Below, in pieces: positions 37,358 to 38,541 of a stretch of 38,541 nucleotides of DNA. The position numbers and the translations under genes were made by a program. The stretch covers positions 1 through 38,541 of the IMG/VR virus record IMGVR_UViG_3300031391_000006; one strand, 5' to 3'. Under the pieces are notes generated by a model that saw only the letters and a program-made list of their open reading frames with translations, was not told where the DNA came from and did not search any database. The stretch comes from a virus. Numbering within the stretch: the first letter of the stretch is position 1; each line of letters starts with the position of its first letter.

Positions 37358-38541
37358 TTATATCAAGTCACTTGCTTCATGGTCCGGCAAGACTTCATCC
37401 GCTGAAGTGCTAATTGCTTCCCTTTCATCACTGGCAATTGCAAGCAATGGCTTGGCGGGTGCCCGTAAGGTCAATTCCTTGAGGCGGTTTTGAAAGCGTG
37501 TGGACAGGTCCAGTTGCTTCAGAAGCTTTTCAGCTTGGGGCAAAGTGATAAGCTTCTTGGTGTAGCGTTCATCCGCCTTCAGCTTGCCTTTGATTAGCTT
37601 GTCCGCTTCTTCAATGTCTTTCCATGCGCGGTTGCCAAGCTTCCCATTAACAAGCTTCAATCCTTCAATCTTCAACCCGGCTACAAGTGCCTTGTGTGCT
37701 TCTGATTCAATGCTGTTCAACCAAGATTTGATTGACGGGGCATGTTCAATGATTGTGGCAACCTGTGATTCTGAAAGGGCTTCAAAGCTTGGCATTGTGA
37801 CTTCTTGACCTTCTGGCAAATCTTCATCGGTCAAGTCTTCCAAAGTGTCAATGGCTTCCTTCTTCAACTTGCCGGAATTGTATTTTGCACGGGCTGTGCA
37901 AATCCCCTTTGCTTCGCACCATTGGCAAGCAGAGTCACTTGGGGCGAACTTCAAAACATCTATGTCCCCAATTTTAATGTCAATTGCCGCTTCTTCAATC
38001 TTTGCACAGAACTGTTTTAGCTCCCCAAGTGTCACACACCAAATCTTGGTTGGGGACCCCTCAAACGTCCGGGGTTGAAAGATTGTCATGGTGACAAGTG
38101 TTTCATCCGTGAATTCATACAAATCTTTATACTCCTTGATTAAGGAAAACGCATAAATGGCAAGTTGCGGGTTTTCTTTTGCTTCCACAATGACCCCTGC
38201 CCCATATTTCAAATCAAGGATATAAACCCGTTCATCTGACAGAAGGGCAAAGTCAACGGTTCCCTTGTCTTCCGGCTTGTAAAATAAAGGGACCTTGGCT
38301 TCAACAAAACGGTTGTCCTTCTTGGTGGTCAAGCGTTCTGCAAGTTCAACATACCCGGCGACGTGTGGTTGCATGTCCGCCGGGACTTCAGAAATGTCAT
38401 TCAGTCCATCAAGGATGTTGGAACACCATTCATGCGCAATGGTGCCTTCGTTGGCATACACACTTGGTTGGTCTTCAGGAATCCGGTCTTGGTTGTCCTG
38501 GATGAATTTGATTGATGCGGTGCAAGGGACCCACTGTTTGG
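37358..38541 (-). CDS. DUF2800 Cas4/RecB-like nuclease, main C-terminal part
   Basis: This is the larger part of a 409-residue PD-(D/E)XK nuclease whose start lies at 186 after the join. G-T-V-D-F-A-L-L then V-Y-I-L-D-L-K-Y-G gives the metal-binding Asp and the D-x-K active site, and Q-L-A-I-Y-A-F follows as the QhxxY-type motif. C-Q-W-C-E-A-K-G-I-C near residue 225 gives three cluster Cys to combine with Cys22. Such nucleases resect DNA ends beside DUF2815 SSB. The frame has no stop through the window end, consistent with circularity. Confidence 0.88.
   Translation of the reverse strand, partial: KQWVPCTASIKFIQDNQDRIPEDQPSVYANEGTIAHEWCSNILDGLNDISEVPADMQPHVAGYVELAERLTTKKDNRFVEAKVPLFYKPEDKGTVDFALLSDERVYILDLKYGAGVIVEAKENPQLAIYAFSLIKEYKDLYEFTDETLVTMTIFQPRTFEGSPTKIWCVTLGELKQFCAKIEEAAIDIKIGDIDVLKFAPSDSACQWCEAKGICTARAKYNSGKLKKEAIDTLEDLTDEDLPEGQEVTMPSFEALSESQVATIIEHAPSIKSWLNSIESEAHKALVAGLKIEGLKLVNGKLGNRAWKDIEEADKLIKGKLKADERYTKKLITLPQAEKLLKQLDLSTRFQNRLKELTLRAPAKPLLAIASDEREAISTSADEVLPDHEASDLI
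38402..38541. repeat. Direct terminal overlap of the circular assembly (right copy)
   Basis: This is the right-hand copy of the 140-base redundancy described at 1-140, offset by 38,401 bases. Removing one copy gives the unit genome length. Both copies encode the same residues of the DUF2800 nuclease. Confidence 0.9.

Noticed and set aside
1-38541. Lysogeny genes (integrase, excisionase, CI-type repressor, attachment site)
   Set aside because: None was found. The 68-residue HTH-like protein alone does not support a lysogeny module.

Overview
This window is one complete tailed-phage genome, almost certainly of siphovirus form, assembled as a circle. Bases 1-140 recur at 38402-38541 with a single difference. 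A DUF2800 nuclease gene reads through that join, and the one difference is synonymous in it, so the unit genome is about 38,401 bp. I see no integrase, repressor or attachment site, so a lytic life or a metagenomic origin is the simplest reading. The host is not identifiable. Most start codons follow A-rich leaders without a Shine-Dalgarno sequence, which fits Bacteroidota or another lineage with weak SD use; this is inference.

Layout. Early genes lie on the minus strand, from about 4.85 kb down to 1 and, across the join, from 38.5 kb down to 30.9 kb. In transcription order they are: a degenerate HNH-like protein, a primase-helicase, several small proteins, a DUF2800 Cas4-like nuclease, a DUF2815 ssDNA-binding protein, an HNH-like protein, a miniature beta-clamp-like protein, a family A DNA polymerase with 3'-5' exonuclease, a Cys-rich mini-protein, a VRR-NUC nuclease and an SNF2-type helicase. 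Together these form a largely self-sufficient replication module. The late genes lie on the plus strand from 5.17 to 30.92 kb: small and large terminase, DUF4055 portal, MuF protein with a C-terminal zincin domain, scaffold, P22-type coat protein, head-tail connectors, tail tube, tail chaperones joined by a -1 frameshift, tape measure, minor tail proteins, tail fibre, putative lysis or membrane genes, NlpC/P60 peptidase and J-like tail-tip protein. Early and late units diverge at 4.8-5.17 kb, where there is a 26-bp perfect inverted repeat, and converge at 30.92 kb with overlapping stop codons.

Three accessory insertions break the late unit. One is a plus-strand cassette with its own promoter between the terminase genes (5.87-6.69 kb). 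The other two are minus-strand islets (8.33-9.24 kb and 12.77-13.23 kb), each headed by the same promoter/operator box that precedes early genes. The box is TTGAC, 7 nt, then a GAAAAACGTTTTTC-like palindrome.

The least explained signals are: the shared early box and the antisense islets it drives; a 41-residue C-terminal module carried by two unrelated virion proteins; the MuF-zincin fusion; the half-size clamp; and a decayed second SEC-C motif.
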